Notes under the pieces: model-generated
Seen by the model: only the letters and a program-made list of their open reading frames with translations
Database searches by the model: none
Told to the model about the DNA's origin: nothing
In this document: positions 31,111-38,945 of the stretch, piece after piece
Layout of the letters: every line of letters starts with the position of its first letter
How positions within the stretch are numbered: position 1 is the first letter of the stretch
Assembly: GCA_964465065.1 (NCBI GenBank)
Contig: CAYXHZ010000024.1
Span: 1-42,334, forward strand
DNA: 42,334 nucleotides
Direction: 5' to 3'
Source of the DNA: CAYMND01 sp964465065
Lineage (GTDB): Bacteria; Acidobacteriota; Aminicenantia; UBA2199
Program-made: the position numbers and the translations under genes

Positions 31111-32437
31111 CGAACACCTCTTGAATACCCATGAACATCAGATTCTTGAAGAATCGGATCTCCGGTCCATTGGGCAGTTCGCGCTCGGGCGGACAGGCCA
31201 GCACCTGCGGGTCACAGCCAGAGAATGTGGCTGCACTCAGGCTGCCGTTCACCACCAATTCCCGGCTGTTGTTACAGATGGTGCCGCCGCTGATCAGGTG
31301 TGCGTCCAATTCCATCCGTTTGGCCAGATCCAGGAAAATTCCCGCTGGTAGACTCAGGACATCGCTAATGGCACAGGCCGACACCAGCGTGAGCGATCCT
31401 TTCTTCTGTCCGGGTTTTGCAGCCGGGACGGAGCGCAGGTCGCTGCGGATGTACACGGACCCATTAACGTAGATATAGAGTTTACAGAATGAAGCCAGTC
31501 CGTATTCACCGGTCTGTTCGAGGGCCAGGACATTGCCGATGATGATGAGGTTCTGGGCGAACTGCACTCCGTTGCCCAGGTCAAGCTCCTGCAGCGTGCA
31601 CGATGGCGGGTCGGCGCTGTATTCCAGCCGGGTGTGCCGCTGGCCCTGGTAGATGTCTATTTTTTGCTTGCTTGCGTTTTGCGACAGGCGCAGACGGTCC
31701 ACCGTGCCATATACGAACAGAGCCTGCAGATCGTTGTCTTGCCATACCGGGTAGACTCCCGGTTGAGGCGGCCCAGCCAATTCCATGCCCAAAATGGCGC
31801 CGATGCGCGGCCAGTCGATAGTACCGCCGGTGACACCCAGGGGCAGCATGAGCAGCGGCAAGGGATCCAGCCAGTTTTTATCGTTGTGAGCGAAAGATTC
31901 CGTCAGGGTGATGCGAGAGAAGACGGAGTCGTAGCCGACTTGGGGTTGAGTACCCTGTCCGATCAGGATCGGAACGCTGCCCAAGGGGAAACTGCCGGCG
32001 TAAAAATCACCTTGAATCATGGCTTGATGGCACATGCCCGGTCTCTGGTCACGGGTGGTCAAGCTCAGCTCGATTCCCAGGTGCCGGGGCTGGAACGGAT
32101 CGCTGCCGATGCTTTGCCAGGTCATGGCCAGCGAGCAGGCGGCGAGTTCCGGGTCCATGCAGTCTGACAGCGTTTCCTGCCAATGTTCGTCGTGCTGGAT
32201 CTCCTCCGGCTCCGGCAGGGTTTGGCTCATCAAGCGGTCCATCAAAAAATGGGAAACCCGCACCAGCCGGTTGCGCTGGCTTTGGGCTGTCTGCTCGCGT
32301 TCGAGCCGGTTGCGCCACAGTTGATGGTGGTTGGCGGCGGCAACCAGCAGGCACATGGCGGACAGGCCAAGGCTGAGCAGCAGCAGGGCCCCGATCAGGA
32401 TGATCCCCGAATTCGCGGCGGCATGCGAAGTTTTCAT
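31097..32437 (-). CDS. PilX-like pilus assembly protein, enlarged
   Basis: A 446-residue protein. The N terminus ANSGIILIGALLLLSLGLSA matches the PilX N-terminal hydrophobic helix (GxxLi-type, without the FTLxE motif). It is followed by a long extracellular part with several Cys pairs and beta repeats (NGVQFAQNLIIIGNVLALEQ; LYIYVNGSVYIRSDL; LVVNGSLSAATFSGC) that resemble a right-handed beta-helix or bactofilin-like adhesin. Ordinary PilX proteins have about 150-200 residues, so the C-terminal 250 are an added module. I chose ATG 32437, which overlaps the upstream stop (ATGA). Probably a tip-located minor pilin with a binding or surface function (inference). Confidence 0.8.
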   Translation of the reverse strand: MKTSHAAANSGIILIGALLLLSLGLSAMCLLVAAANHHQLWRNRLEREQTAQSQRNRLVRVSHFLMDRLMSQTLPEPEEIQHDEHWQETLSDCMDPELAACSLAMTWQSIGSDPFQPRHLGIELSLTTRDQRPGMCHQAMIQGDFYAGSFPLGSVPILIGQGTQPQVGYDSVFSRITLTESFAHNDKNWLDPLPLLMLPLGVTGGTIDWPRIGAILGMELAGPPQPGVYPVWQDNDLQALFVYGTVDRLRLSQNASKQKIDIYQGQRHTRLEYSADPPSCTLQELDLGNGVQFAQNLIIIGNVLALEQTGEYGLASFCKLYIYVNGSVYIRSDLRSVPAAKPGQKKGSLTLVSACAISDVLSLPAGIFLDLAKRMELDAHLISGGTICNNSRELVVNGSLSAATFSGCDPQVLACPPERELPNGPEIRFFKNLMFMGIQEVFDDTP

Positions 32438-33129
32438 GGCTGCACCAGATTGTTGAGCGAGATGTATCCCCGAACCTGTTCGCCGCTGCACAACTCGAGT
32501 TGGTACAGCAGGGAGGTCTGTTCCGGGTAAATGGAAAAATAGAAATCTTTGACTTCCTCGAGCATGGGCTGAGCCGGAGAGCGATCCACCTTGCGACTGA
32601 GGGTTTGTTTGCCAGGGTCGTGCTGATAACTGGTGGTCTTGATGACGATCAAGCGACTGCCGGCCCCGTAGTCGTTTTTCAAGGCGGATTCGAAGAGGAG
32701 CATGTGACGGTTTTTTTCTTTGATGCGCAGCCATTCGCTGCTGGCGGTGGCGGGATCGTAGATCAGCAGATCCTTGCCGCTCGAATAGGACTCGACCGCC
32801 TGAATGTACAGGCAAGGCGAACCGGCCGAAACCGCATCGCTCAATGTCTCGCAAGCACTGCCCTGACGGACGGTCAACTGGTGGGGGGCGGTCTGATAGC
32901 ACAGGGAGGGAATCAGGAGCTGAGCCTCCTGCAGCCGTTTGCCACAGGCGCCGACATCGGATTTGAAAAAATCGACGGTGTTGAAGAGAGCCTCAATCCG
33001 TTCTTGGCTGCTGATGATCCGAACCGAACGCTGACCGATCAGGCTGGTCTGGCCGACAATCAGGGTCAGCAGCATGAGGGTGATGGTCATGGCCACCATG
33101 AATTCCAGCAGAGAAAATCCGTTATTCAT
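32434..33129 (-). CDS. PilW-like minor pilin
   Basis: A 231-residue prepilin with a very short leader MNNG and the motif FSLLEFMVAMTITLMLLTLI (G|F cleavage site, Glu 5). The globular part contains conserved Cys (VGACGKRLQ; SLCYQTA; SACETLS; SPCLYIQ; LELCSGEQV). Size and position in the operon (V, W, X, FimT order) match PilW. It overlaps the genes on both sides. Confidence 0.88.
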   Translation of the reverse strand: MNNGFSLLEFMVAMTITLMLLTLIVGQTSLIGQRSVRIISSQERIEALFNTVDFFKSDVGACGKRLQEAQLLIPSLCYQTAPHQLTVRQGSACETLSDAVSAGSPCLYIQAVESYSSGKDLLIYDPATASSEWLRIKEKNRHMLLFESALKNDYGAGSRLIVIKTTSYQHDPGKQTLSRKVDRSPAQPMLEEVKDFYFSIYPEQTSLLYQLELCSGEQVRGYISLNNLVQP

Positions 33130-33502
33130 GGTGATCCCCCATTCTGGCCAACCAGGCCGACTTGAAGATTGTCAGTTTGGTGAACAGGCCTTTGCTTTTG
33201 TACTCACCCTGTACGTCCAGGCAGAGCAGGCCGTCAGCGCCGTTTACCTGCCAGCGGCAGCAGATTGGGCCATCCTGGCTCTCGCCGCTGCCCCGGTAGG
33301 CGGGATCCTGCAGGCGACCGATTGTCTGGGCGGCGCTGGATGCCACGGATTCCTGGAATTCGAAACGCAGCCGGGAACGTTGCAGGGATTTTTGGCTGTT
33401 GATCAGGCTGGTGCAGATCAGCAGACCGGTCATTGCTACCATGACCATGGCGATCAACACTTCCAGCAGACTGAAACCATCGGTTTGATTTTCAGGCTTC
33501 AT
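33122..33502 (-). CDS. PilV-like minor pilin, first gene of the operon
   Basis: A 126-residue prepilin. Leader MKPENQTDG followed by FSLLEVLIAMVMVAMTGLLI: the G|F prepilin peptidase site and Glu 5 are present. The remaining domain is short (CCRWQVNGADGLLCLDVQ). I chose ATG 33502 rather than the frame's first start at 33592. AGGAGGTG lies 4-6 bases before it and a sigma-54-type promoter sits just upstream. It overlaps the pilW-like gene by 8 bases. With its three partners it forms the minor pilin complex of a type IV pilus; the motor and secretin genes are not in the window. Confidence 0.87.
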   Translation of the reverse strand: MKPENQTDGFSLLEVLIAMVMVAMTGLLICTSLINSQKSLQRSRLRFEFQESVASSAAQTIGRLQDPAYRGSGESQDGPICCRWQVNGADGLLCLDVQGEYKSKGLFTKLTIFKSAWLARMGDHHE

Positions 33503-33526
33503 TTTCACCTCCTGATCCGACTGCAT

Positions 33527-33541
33527 GCCAACTGTATGCCA
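33527..33541 (-). promoter_or_regulatory. Sigma-54-type -24/-12 promoter of the minor pilin operon
   Basis: Minus strand TGGCATACAGTTGGC: GG and GC are 12 bases apart as in the sigma-54 consensus TGGCAY-N5-TTGC, with one mismatch in the -12 part. The C of the -12 GC is 25 bases before the start codon, nearly the same distance as at the comEA-like gene on the other side. Confidence 0.6.
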
Positions 33542-33604
33542 AAGGGGGGGAAGCTCTCGGATCGGGCTGATGATCGGGCTTCTGTCTTGCATGAATCATT
33601 TGTG

Positions 33605-33646
33605 GTTAACTTAACTTAACAATCAAATAATGTTTTCATGTTAACA
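33605..33646. promoter_or_regulatory. TTAAC repeat array, candidate upstream activator site
   Basis: Three consecutive TTAAC units (33606-33620) preceded by palindrome GTTAAC, then the palindrome TGTTAACA (33639-33646) after an AT-rich spacer. The array lies 65-120 bases from both -24 elements, the usual distance for a bacterial enhancer-binding protein. TTAAC occurs twice more at 30431-30446, in front of the gene at 30507. Confidence 0.45.
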
Positions 33647-33727
33647 AATCGCTACATGCAGGGTATTGTCAGAAGAGATGATTTCGCTGTCTACTATAGA
33701 TATATCGATGCGGAATAGCTCTGAACC

Positions 33728-33742
33728 TGGCATCGTCCTTGC
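33728..33742 (+). promoter_or_regulatory. Sigma-54-type -24/-12 promoter of the comEA-like gene
   Basis: TGGCATCGTCCTTGC matches TGGCAY-N5-TTGC with no mismatch; GG and GC are 12 bases apart. Transcription would begin near 33754, immediately before AGGAGG (33755-33760) and ATG 33766. Confidence 0.72.
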
Positions 33743-33765
33743 GTACTCACCGCCAGGAGGTTCCA

Positions 33766-34080
33766 ATGAACAATTTGTCAAAAACTTCGTTTCTGTGCTG
33801 GTTGATGATGTTTTCGCTGCTGTGCCTGCCGGTGCTGGCCCAGGCTCAAAGCAATGAAGGCAAGGCCGCCAAGACCGAGTCGTCGGCCAAGCTGGTCAAC
33901 ATCAATTCGGCCCTGGTTCCAGAGCTCGAGACCCTGCCCCGTATCGGCGTCAAAATTGCCGAACGCATCGTTCAGTACCGAAAAGACAACGGTCCGTTCA
34001 AGCGCAAGCAGGATATCATGAAAGTCAAAGGCATTGGGGAGAAAGTGTACGCGCTGCTCGAAACCCGGATCTGCATCTGA
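33766..34080 (+). CDS. ComEA-like helix-hairpin-helix protein, exported
   Basis: A 104-residue protein with a signal peptide (TSFLCWLMMFSLLCLPVLAQA, cleaved near 28) and a ComEA-type double helix-hairpin-helix domain (about 42-104): LVNINSALVPELETLPRIGV, then IVQYRKDNGPFKRKQDIMKV and KGIGEKVYALL. Such proteins bind incoming double-stranded DNA in the periplasm during natural transformation. AGGAGG is 5 bases before ATG 33766. It is divergent from the minor pilin operon with matching sigma-54-type promoters, which suits a joint pilus/DNA-uptake programme (inference). Confidence 0.9.
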   Translation: MNNLSKTSFLCWLMMFSLLCLPVLAQAQSNEGKAAKTESSAKLVNINSALVPELETLPRIGVKIAERIVQYRKDNGPFKRKQDIMKVKGIGEKVYALLETRICI

Positions 34081-34099
34081 ATGATCGAATGATCTTGCC

Positions 34100-34336
34100 A
34101 TGGAACAGAAAATCAAGGATTTGAATCTGTTGCTGATGTTTCTGAGCGGCTGGGAGGAGGATTCCCGTGCCGAACCGGGGGAGAAGGTCTTTCGTTCCTG
34201 GAAGGGTTATCTCTTCGAAGCGCTCAACGAATTGGAAGAGGAGAAGATGATTCGGCAGTTCAAGAACACCAAATCGCTGGTCATTCTGCCGGAAGGCGTC
34301 AAACGGGCGCAGGCTCTCAAGAGCAAGTTTCTGTAG
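34100..34336 (+). CDS. DUF6429-like small protein
   Basis: A 78-residue protein. LLMFLSGWEEDS, RSWKGYLFEALNELEEEKMI and KSLVILPEGVKRAQALKSKF follow the pattern of the DUF6429 family as I remember it (an RxWKGYxFxxLxxLxEEGLI core, then TEEG). The fold looks like a winged helix. No function is known. It is 19 bases behind the comEA-like gene, likely co-transcribed, and has no clear ribosome site. Confidence 0.65.
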   Translation: MEQKIKDLNLLLMFLSGWEEDSRAEPGEKVFRSWKGYLFEALNELEEEKMIRQFKNTKSLVILPEGVKRAQALKSKFL

Positions 34337-34352
34337 GCTGTTCCGTTCGGCG

Positions 34353-34384
34353 GACGGATGGACCGGGGGGGCGGTCCATCCGTC
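34353..34384. terminator. Strong bidirectional hairpin between convergent genes
   Basis: GACGGATGGACC (34353-34364) and GGTCCATCCGTC (34373-34384) are a perfect 12-pair inverted repeat with an 8-base G-rich loop. It lies between the stop of the DUF6429-like gene and that of the GspG-like gene. No T run follows on either side, but position and strength fit a shared terminator. Confidence 0.7.
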
Positions 34385-34394
34385 ATTCCGGATC

Positions 34395-34763
34395 TCAGAT
34401 GGTTTTGACCAGATCGTCGGCCGTATCGAACTCGCGGTCCGGCCCGGCCGCGGTCAGAGTGCAGCCGTCATCTCTTTTCTCATAACGAATCGGCGTACCC
34501 CAGGGGTCGCTCAAGTACCGTTCCTGCGACAGGTAACGGGGAAAAAGGTCTTGTATCCCTTCCGGGTATTGACCGTGATCTTCCAGGTAGTGGGACAGAG
34601 CTTGGCTGATGTGGGACCAGTCGGCGAACTGGGCCGTGTTCCTGGCTTTTTCTATAGCGGTGATGCCTTTTTCTGTCACGGCCAATGTTTCCTGAGCCTG
34701 TTTTTTGAACAGGAAGAAGGCAATGGCTCCGGCGATTAAAATGACCAGCAAGGCTCCTTTCAT
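34395..34763 (-). CDS. GspG-like C-terminal domain protein with a membrane anchor
   Basis: A 122-residue protein. The N-terminal span (ALLVILIAGAIAFFLFKKQ) lacks the G|FTLxE prepilin site, so it is not a standard pseudopilin. The second half has the type II secretion GspG hallmark: ISQALSHYLEDHGQYPE, YLSDPWGTPIRYEKRDDG and the calcium-site-like ending AGPDREFDTADDL. It starts 5 bases after the aminotransferase stop (ATG 34763, GGGGT upstream), so the two are co-transcribed. It may be a single membrane-anchored GspG-fold protein of other use. Confidence 0.8.
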   Translation of the reverse strand: MKGALLVILIAGAIAFFLFKKQAQETLAVTEKGITAIEKARNTAQFADWSHISQALSHYLEDHGQYPEGIQDLFPRYLSQERYLSDPWGTPIRYEKRDDGCTLTAAGPDREFDTADDLVKTI

Positions 34764-34768
34764 TTTGT

Positions 34769-36076
34769 TTACCCCCTGCAGGCTTGATATAGATTTTCGA
34801 ACAGGCGGTCCATTTTGTCGGCCGCCAAAGCTGAAAAAGCGATACGCAGCAGGCCTTTGTCCGGAAAAGCGATCAGGCCGGTGCTGAACCGGTTGAGCAG
34901 AATCTGTCGGATGTCTTCGGCGTTGTGTTTTTTTAGTTTTATACACATGAAATAACCCGAGTTGAAGGGTAGGGCCGTGAAGTATTCGGTAAATTCCGGA
35001 CGCTGTTCCAGAATCTGTCTGACCTTGCGGTAGCGTTCGGCGATTTTGGCGGCGTTGTATTTCTTCTCCGCATCGTAATCCGGGCTCTGCAATGCCTTGA
35101 GCACCAGCGACTGGCTGAGGTGGGAAGCGTTGGAGATGCAACCTCTCACCGCGCCTCCGGTTTTGGCCGCCAGAGCCTCGTAAAGGGCCGGGCTGCCCCC
35201 TTTGATGCCGTAGGTGATGAAACCGATGCGCAGGCCCCAGGCGTATTCCTCCTTGGTAACCCCGTCGACCTTGACGGCCAGGACGTTTTCGTGCAAGTCG
35301 ATGAGTGCCGAAAACAAGGATTCATGAATCGCCTCGTCTTCGAACGCCAGACCGAAGTAGGCGTCGTCGAGGATGATCAGCAGGTGGTTGCCGGCCTGGG
35401 CGCTTTCCTGGATAATCTGCACGATGGCGCTGGCTTCGGCGTTTGTCGGGGAATAACCGCTGGGGTTGTTGGGAAAGTTGAGCAGGATTATTTTTTTACC
35501 CGGAACCGAAGCGAACAAGGCTTTGCGGAAGGAGTCGAGGTCGAAACCGCCGTCTTTGAACAGCCGGAATGTCTTCATCTCGGCGCCGGCCCCGTTGTCG
35601 AACACCAGCTCGTAGTTGTCCCAGTACAAATCGGCGCTCAGTACCGGATCGCCCTCGTCGCAGAACAGGTAGGCTACCGTCGACAGGCCATGGGTCAGGC
35701 CGCAGCTGGCTACCGGCAGACTGAAGTCGAGGCCTTTGGCTTTCAAGCCGGGGTTCTTTTCCAGCTGCAGGGCCTTCCAGCGCTGCCGCAGGGTCATCAG
35801 GCCAAAGCTTGGCGCGTAGGGGAAGGCCTGCGCGGCGGCAATATCGAGATGCCGGGCGATCGAGGGTAATGTCAGCGGTTCCCCCTGGTCGGTGTAGGCC
35901 TCGCCCAGGGTGGCGTTGATCTCCTTTCCCTTGGCGGCCATGCCCTGGGCCAGGATCCCCTTGCTGGGGAAATAGATCCGTTTCCCTTTCTGGGACAGCA
36001 ACTCCAGCACGACCGGGCTTTCTTTGGCGATGGTACGGTTGAGCTCTTCGGCCAACGGATTGAAAACGCTTCTCAT
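34769..36076 (-). CDS. Class I/II PLP-dependent aminotransferase-like enzyme
   Basis: A 435-residue cytoplasmic enzyme of PLP fold type I. Seen: YAPSFGLMTLRQRW, ILLNFPNNPSGYSPTNAEA (the NPSG motif), ILDDAYFGLAF (the Asp binding the pyridine N and the Tyr), KVDGVTKEEYAWGLRIGFIT with the PLP-binding Lys in GVTKEE, and LRIAFSALAADKMDRLFENL with the substrate-carboxylate Arg. Its substrate cannot be named. I chose ATG 36076, with CAGGAG 6-7 bases upstream, rather than TTG 36127, which lies in the -35 box. It is followed by the GspG-like gene. Confidence 0.9.
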   Translation of the reverse strand: MRSVFNPLAEELNRTIAKESPVVLELLSQKGKRIYFPSKGILAQGMAAKGKEINATLGEAYTDQGEPLTLPSIARHLDIAAAQAFPYAPSFGLMTLRQRWKALQLEKNPGLKAKGLDFSLPVASCGLTHGLSTVAYLFCDEGDPVLSADLYWDNYELVFDNGAGAEMKTFRLFKDGGFDLDSFRKALFASVPGKKIILLNFPNNPSGYSPTNAEASAIVQIIQESAQAGNHLLIILDDAYFGLAFEDEAIHESLFSALIDLHENVLAVKVDGVTKEEYAWGLRIGFITYGIKGGSPALYEALAAKTGGAVRGCISNASHLSQSLVLKALQSPDYDAEKKYNAAKIAERYRKVRQILEQRPEFTEYFTALPFNSGYFMCIKLKKHNAEDIRQILLNRFSTGLIAFPDKGLLRIAFSALAADKMDRLFENLYQACRG

Positions 36077-36098
36077 GGTACACTCCTGATAAAACAGC

Positions 36099-36127
36099 AA
36101 TCTACTCCAAAGAACTGTTTTTGGCAA
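36099..36127 (-). promoter_or_regulatory. Sigma-70 promoter for the aminotransferase operon
   Basis: Minus strand TTGCCA (36127-36122), 17-base spacer, TAGATT (36104-36099). The leader of about 16-19 bases carries CAGGAG before ATG 36076, unlike the leaderless genes. Confidence 0.6.
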
Positions 36128-36167
36128 TATTCCGGGTGAAGAATGTGAAAGTATGCCGGCTCCAGGC

Positions 36168-36195
36168 TTGAAATTCGCATGATATCCGGTATATT
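36168..36195 (+). promoter_or_regulatory. Sigma-70 promoter for the S74-type protein gene
   Basis: TTGAAA (36168-36173), 16-base spacer, TATATT (36190-36195). The octamer TTGAAATT occurs twice (36168 and 36197), 29 bases apart, around the -10. Confidence 0.45.
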
Positions 36196-36267
36196 CTTGA
36201 AATTACATATACAGCGGTGCGGGTTTTCGACAATGGTGCAGATACCGTTGTGACAAGGAGGCAGATC

Positions 36268-37638
36268 GTGAAATTTAACAAAAATGCCCTGATTTTTACT
36301 GTATTCTGGCTGCTGAACGGTTTGATATTGCCGGCGCAAGGGGTCGAGCCGGGCCAGGCGCTGGCCTTGGAGTCATTTTCGTCATCCGGCCTGAGTTGGG
36401 TGCCGTTGACTTCCTATCAGACTGTGATTATGACTGTGTCCACGCCCCGCGGGGAAGTATTCCGCAAACAGCTGGAGACTGGTGATCCGCTGCACTTCGA
36501 TCTGTCCGAATTGGTCGGGATGGCTGATGATGACGGTTCATACACCTACCAGTTGACCTTTGTCAACGGTGAATTGTTGCCGCCCGAGGACGAGATGTCC
36601 GGTCAGCCGAATGCTCCGGAAGTCCGGATCCAGTCCGGTGGTTTCTCGGTGCAGGCCGGTCGCATCCTGAACGGCAGTCGGGTGGAGGCCGGTTACCGGC
36701 AGGCAGATCAGGGTGGCGGCGCCGGTGAATCGATCGCCGGCGATGTGGTCCATGCCGATGATGAAATCGTTACTGGCAGCCTATGTATCGGTTATGACTG
36801 TCTGACCGATGGTTCGGAGTCTTTCGGCTTTGACACCATCAAGCTGAAGGAAAACAACATCCGCATCAAGTTCGACGATACCAGTACCACAGGCGGTTTC
36901 CCGGCCGTTGACTGGCAGCTTCTGGCCAATGACAGTAACAGCGGCGGCCAGAACAAATTCACCATCGAAGATGTTACCAACAGCCGGGTGCCGTTCACCG
37001 TTCTGGCCGGGGCGCCTTCCAATTCCCTTTTTATCTCCGCCGCCGGCCGGATCGGTTTGGGCACGGCCACACCGGCCTGCGGTCTGGACATCGTCAAAAC
37101 GGGCGAATATGCCGGACTCGCGCTGGAACAGACCGGCGGGGCCAGGGCGCTGTTCACGGCCGCAGCCACCAAGGCACGCATCGGTACCGCCAACAATTTT
37201 CCATTGAACTTCGTCATCAACAACGCATTGGCGATGACCCTGACCTCAAACCAATATCTGGGGATCGGCATCAACCCTGTGTACCCCCTGCACATGGCCA
37301 GCGGAGCCTACTGCAGCGCCGGCGGCGTTTGGACCGACGCCAGCAGCATCACCCTCAAGGAAAATGTGCGTTCGCTGACGCCGGTGGAGGCGGTACAGAC
37401 TCTGGCCGAACTGCGACCGGTCCGTTACAACTACAAGGCCGACAAAAGCGATGAGCATCTGGGGTTTATCGCCGAGGAGGTTCCGGAGCTCGTGGCTACG
37501 GCCGATCGTCAGGGCATGAGTCCTATGGACGTAGTGGCTCTGCTGACCAAGGTGGTCCAGGAGCAGCAGGAGTCCATCCGCAGGCTCGAGAGTCGGTTGG
37601 ACGAGCTGGAAAAACAGGAGACGGACCGTTCCCGTTGA
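36268..37638 (+). CDS. Secreted S74-type (endosialidase chaperone) surface protein
   Basis: A 456-residue protein. Residues 1-26 are a signal peptide (FTVFWLLNGLILPAQG). About 30-115 form a beta domain (SSSGLSWVPLTSYQTVIMTV), and the middle holds beta repeats (IRIKFDDTSTTGGFPAVDWQ; GLGTATPACGLDI; NNALAMTLTSNQYLGIGIN). About 355-456 are a Peptidase_S74 intramolecular chaperone domain: SSITLKENVRSLTPVEAVQT, LAELRPVRYNYKADKSDEHL, FIAEEVPELV and a C-terminal coiled coil. S74 domains trimerise fibres and then may cut themselves off. The neighbours are not phage genes, so this is a cell-surface use. Start: GTG 36268 with AAGGAGG 6 bases upstream. Confidence 0.88.
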   Translation: MKFNKNALIFTVFWLLNGLILPAQGVEPGQALALESFSSSGLSWVPLTSYQTVIMTVSTPRGEVFRKQLETGDPLHFDLSELVGMADDDGSYTYQLTFVNGELLPPEDEMSGQPNAPEVRIQSGGFSVQAGRILNGSRVEAGYRQADQGGGAGESIAGDVVHADDEIVTGSLCIGYDCLTDGSESFGFDTIKLKENNIRIKFDDTSTTGGFPAVDWQLLANDSNSGGQNKFTIEDVTNSRVPFTVLAGAPSNSLFISAAGRIGLGTATPACGLDIVKTGEYAGLALEQTGGARALFTAAATKARIGTANNFPLNFVINNALAMTLTSNQYLGIGINPVYPLHMASGAYCSAGGVWTDASSITLKENVRSLTPVEAVQTLAELRPVRYNYKADKSDEHLGFIAEEVPELVATADRQGMSPMDVVALLTKVVQEQQESIRRLESRLDELEKQETDRSR

Positions 37639-37641
37639 GGG

Positions 37642-37670
37642 TTGACTCCCTGTCGGATCGGCCGCATAAT
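37642..37670 (+). promoter_or_regulatory. Sigma-70 promoter for the MFS transporter
   Basis: TTGACT (37642-37647), 17-base spacer, CATAAT (37665-37670). The -10 lies inside a small palindrome GCCGC-ATAATA-GCGGC (37661-37676) that could be an operator. Confidence 0.6.
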
Positions 37671-37693
37671 AGCGGCTTGATTGCGGAGGAGTG

Positions 37694-38905
37694 ATGCGTC
37701 CGGTTCGCAGGGAGATCAAGGTTTATATTCTGGTATTGGCTCTGACGGCTTTCGGTCTGGGCTTCAGCAACGACATCATTTCCAACTATTTCAAAGATGC
37801 CTATCAGGTGAGCGCTTTTCAACGCGGCATCATTGAAATTCCGCGCGAACTGCCCGGTGTACTTGCCGTCCTGATCATCTCGCTCCTGTCCATGTTCAGC
37901 GATATACGCATCGGCATGCTGGCGCAGTTTCTCAGTCTGGCCGGTATGCTGGTTCTGGGCATGTTCACTCCGGGTTTCGGTCTGATGCTCTTGTTCATCT
38001 TCATCAATTCCGTAGGCATGCACCTGTTCTTCCCGCTGCAGGACAGCATCGGTCTGGCCCTGATACAAGGCGGCCGCACCGGCCGCTGGATGGGGCGCTT
38101 CAAGGGCATCTACACCGCCTTTCAGATGGGGGCGGCCATCGTCGTTTTTTTTGGCTTCCGCTTCGGCCTGTTCAGCTTCGAAACCCAGTTGAAATGGCCG
38201 TTTTTGTTGGCCGGTTTGTGCGCGCTGCTGGTTCTGCTGCTGCTCGGCTACCTGCAGCGGCTGGTCCATCTGCCGGGTGCCAAAGCGGTGAAAAACCATC
38301 TGGTGTTGCGCAGGGATTATCGCTATTATTACATTCTGACGGTCATGTATGGCGTGCAGAAACAGATCATGATGGTCTACGGGCCTTGGGTGCTGATCGA
38401 CCTGCTCAGCAAGAAGGCCGACACCATCGCCATGCTGTCCATCTGCGGCGGGGCCATCGGCATCGGCTTCATCCCGGCTTTGGGCCGCTGGATGGACCGT
38501 TTCGGCATCAAGGCCATGCTGTACGCCGACGCCTTGTCGTTCATCGCCGTCTACATCCTGTACGGGATCTTTGCCGCCGGTTACGCCGAGGGCTGGCTGG
38601 CTCGCTCGGGCTGGGCGGTGCTGCCGGCCTACCTGATCTTCATTCTGGACCGCATGTCCACCCAGGTCGGATTGGTGCGTACGGTTTACCTGCAGGCCAT
38701 CGCCGTCAAACCCAGCGAGATCACCCCGAGCCTGTCCATCGGCCAGAGCCTGGACCACATCGTCTCCATCGTCTGCGCCACTCTGGGCGGGGTGATCTGG
38801 GGGGCCTGGGGGCCGCAGTACATCTTCTTTCTGGCGGCGGCGCTGTCGCTGGTCAACCTGTACGTGGCCTACCGGGTGAAATTGCCGGACAAGGCCGCGG
38901 CCTGA
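37694..38905 (+). CDS. MFS-type transporter
   Basis: A 403-residue protein with about eleven to twelve membrane spans in two halves, of typical MFS length. Seen: FGLGFSNDIISNYFKDAYQV and FQRGIIEIPRELPGVLAVLI in the first half; the cytoplasmic loop QGGRTGRWMGRFKGI, which resembles the MFS motif-A region in charge; and FIPALGRWMDRFGIKAMLY in the second half, a repeat of motif A. The carried compound is unknown. ATG 37694 follows GGAGG by 4 bases, and GTG 37691 is possible. It faces the beta-propeller gene tail to tail with a 40-base gap and no hairpin. Confidence 0.87.
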   Translation: MRPVRREIKVYILVLALTAFGLGFSNDIISNYFKDAYQVSAFQRGIIEIPRELPGVLAVLIISLLSMFSDIRIGMLAQFLSLAGMLVLGMFTPGFGLMLLFIFINSVGMHLFFPLQDSIGLALIQGGRTGRWMGRFKGIYTAFQMGAAIVVFFGFRFGLFSFETQLKWPFLLAGLCALLVLLLLGYLQRLVHLPGAKAVKNHLVLRRDYRYYYILTVMYGVQKQIMMVYGPWVLIDLLSKKADTIAMLSICGGAIGIGFIPALGRWMDRFGIKAMLYADALSFIAVYILYGIFAAGYAEGWLARSGWAVLPAYLIFILDRMSTQVGLVRTVYLQAIAVKPSEITPSLSIGQSLDHIVSIVCATLGGVIWGAWGPQYIFFLAAALSLVNLYVAYRVKLPDKAAA

Positions 38906-38945
38906 AACTGGCCGTCATACCCGTTGCCGCTTGACTCCAGAATTC

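Noticed and set aside
36268..37638. Prophage remnant because of the tail-spike-type S74 domain
   Set aside because: The protein has a signal peptide and no phage gene, integrase or attachment site was seen around it.
37523..38758. 411-codon open frame on the minus strand
   Set aside because: Antisense to the MFS transporter; highly Gln/His-rich product typical of a shadow frame.
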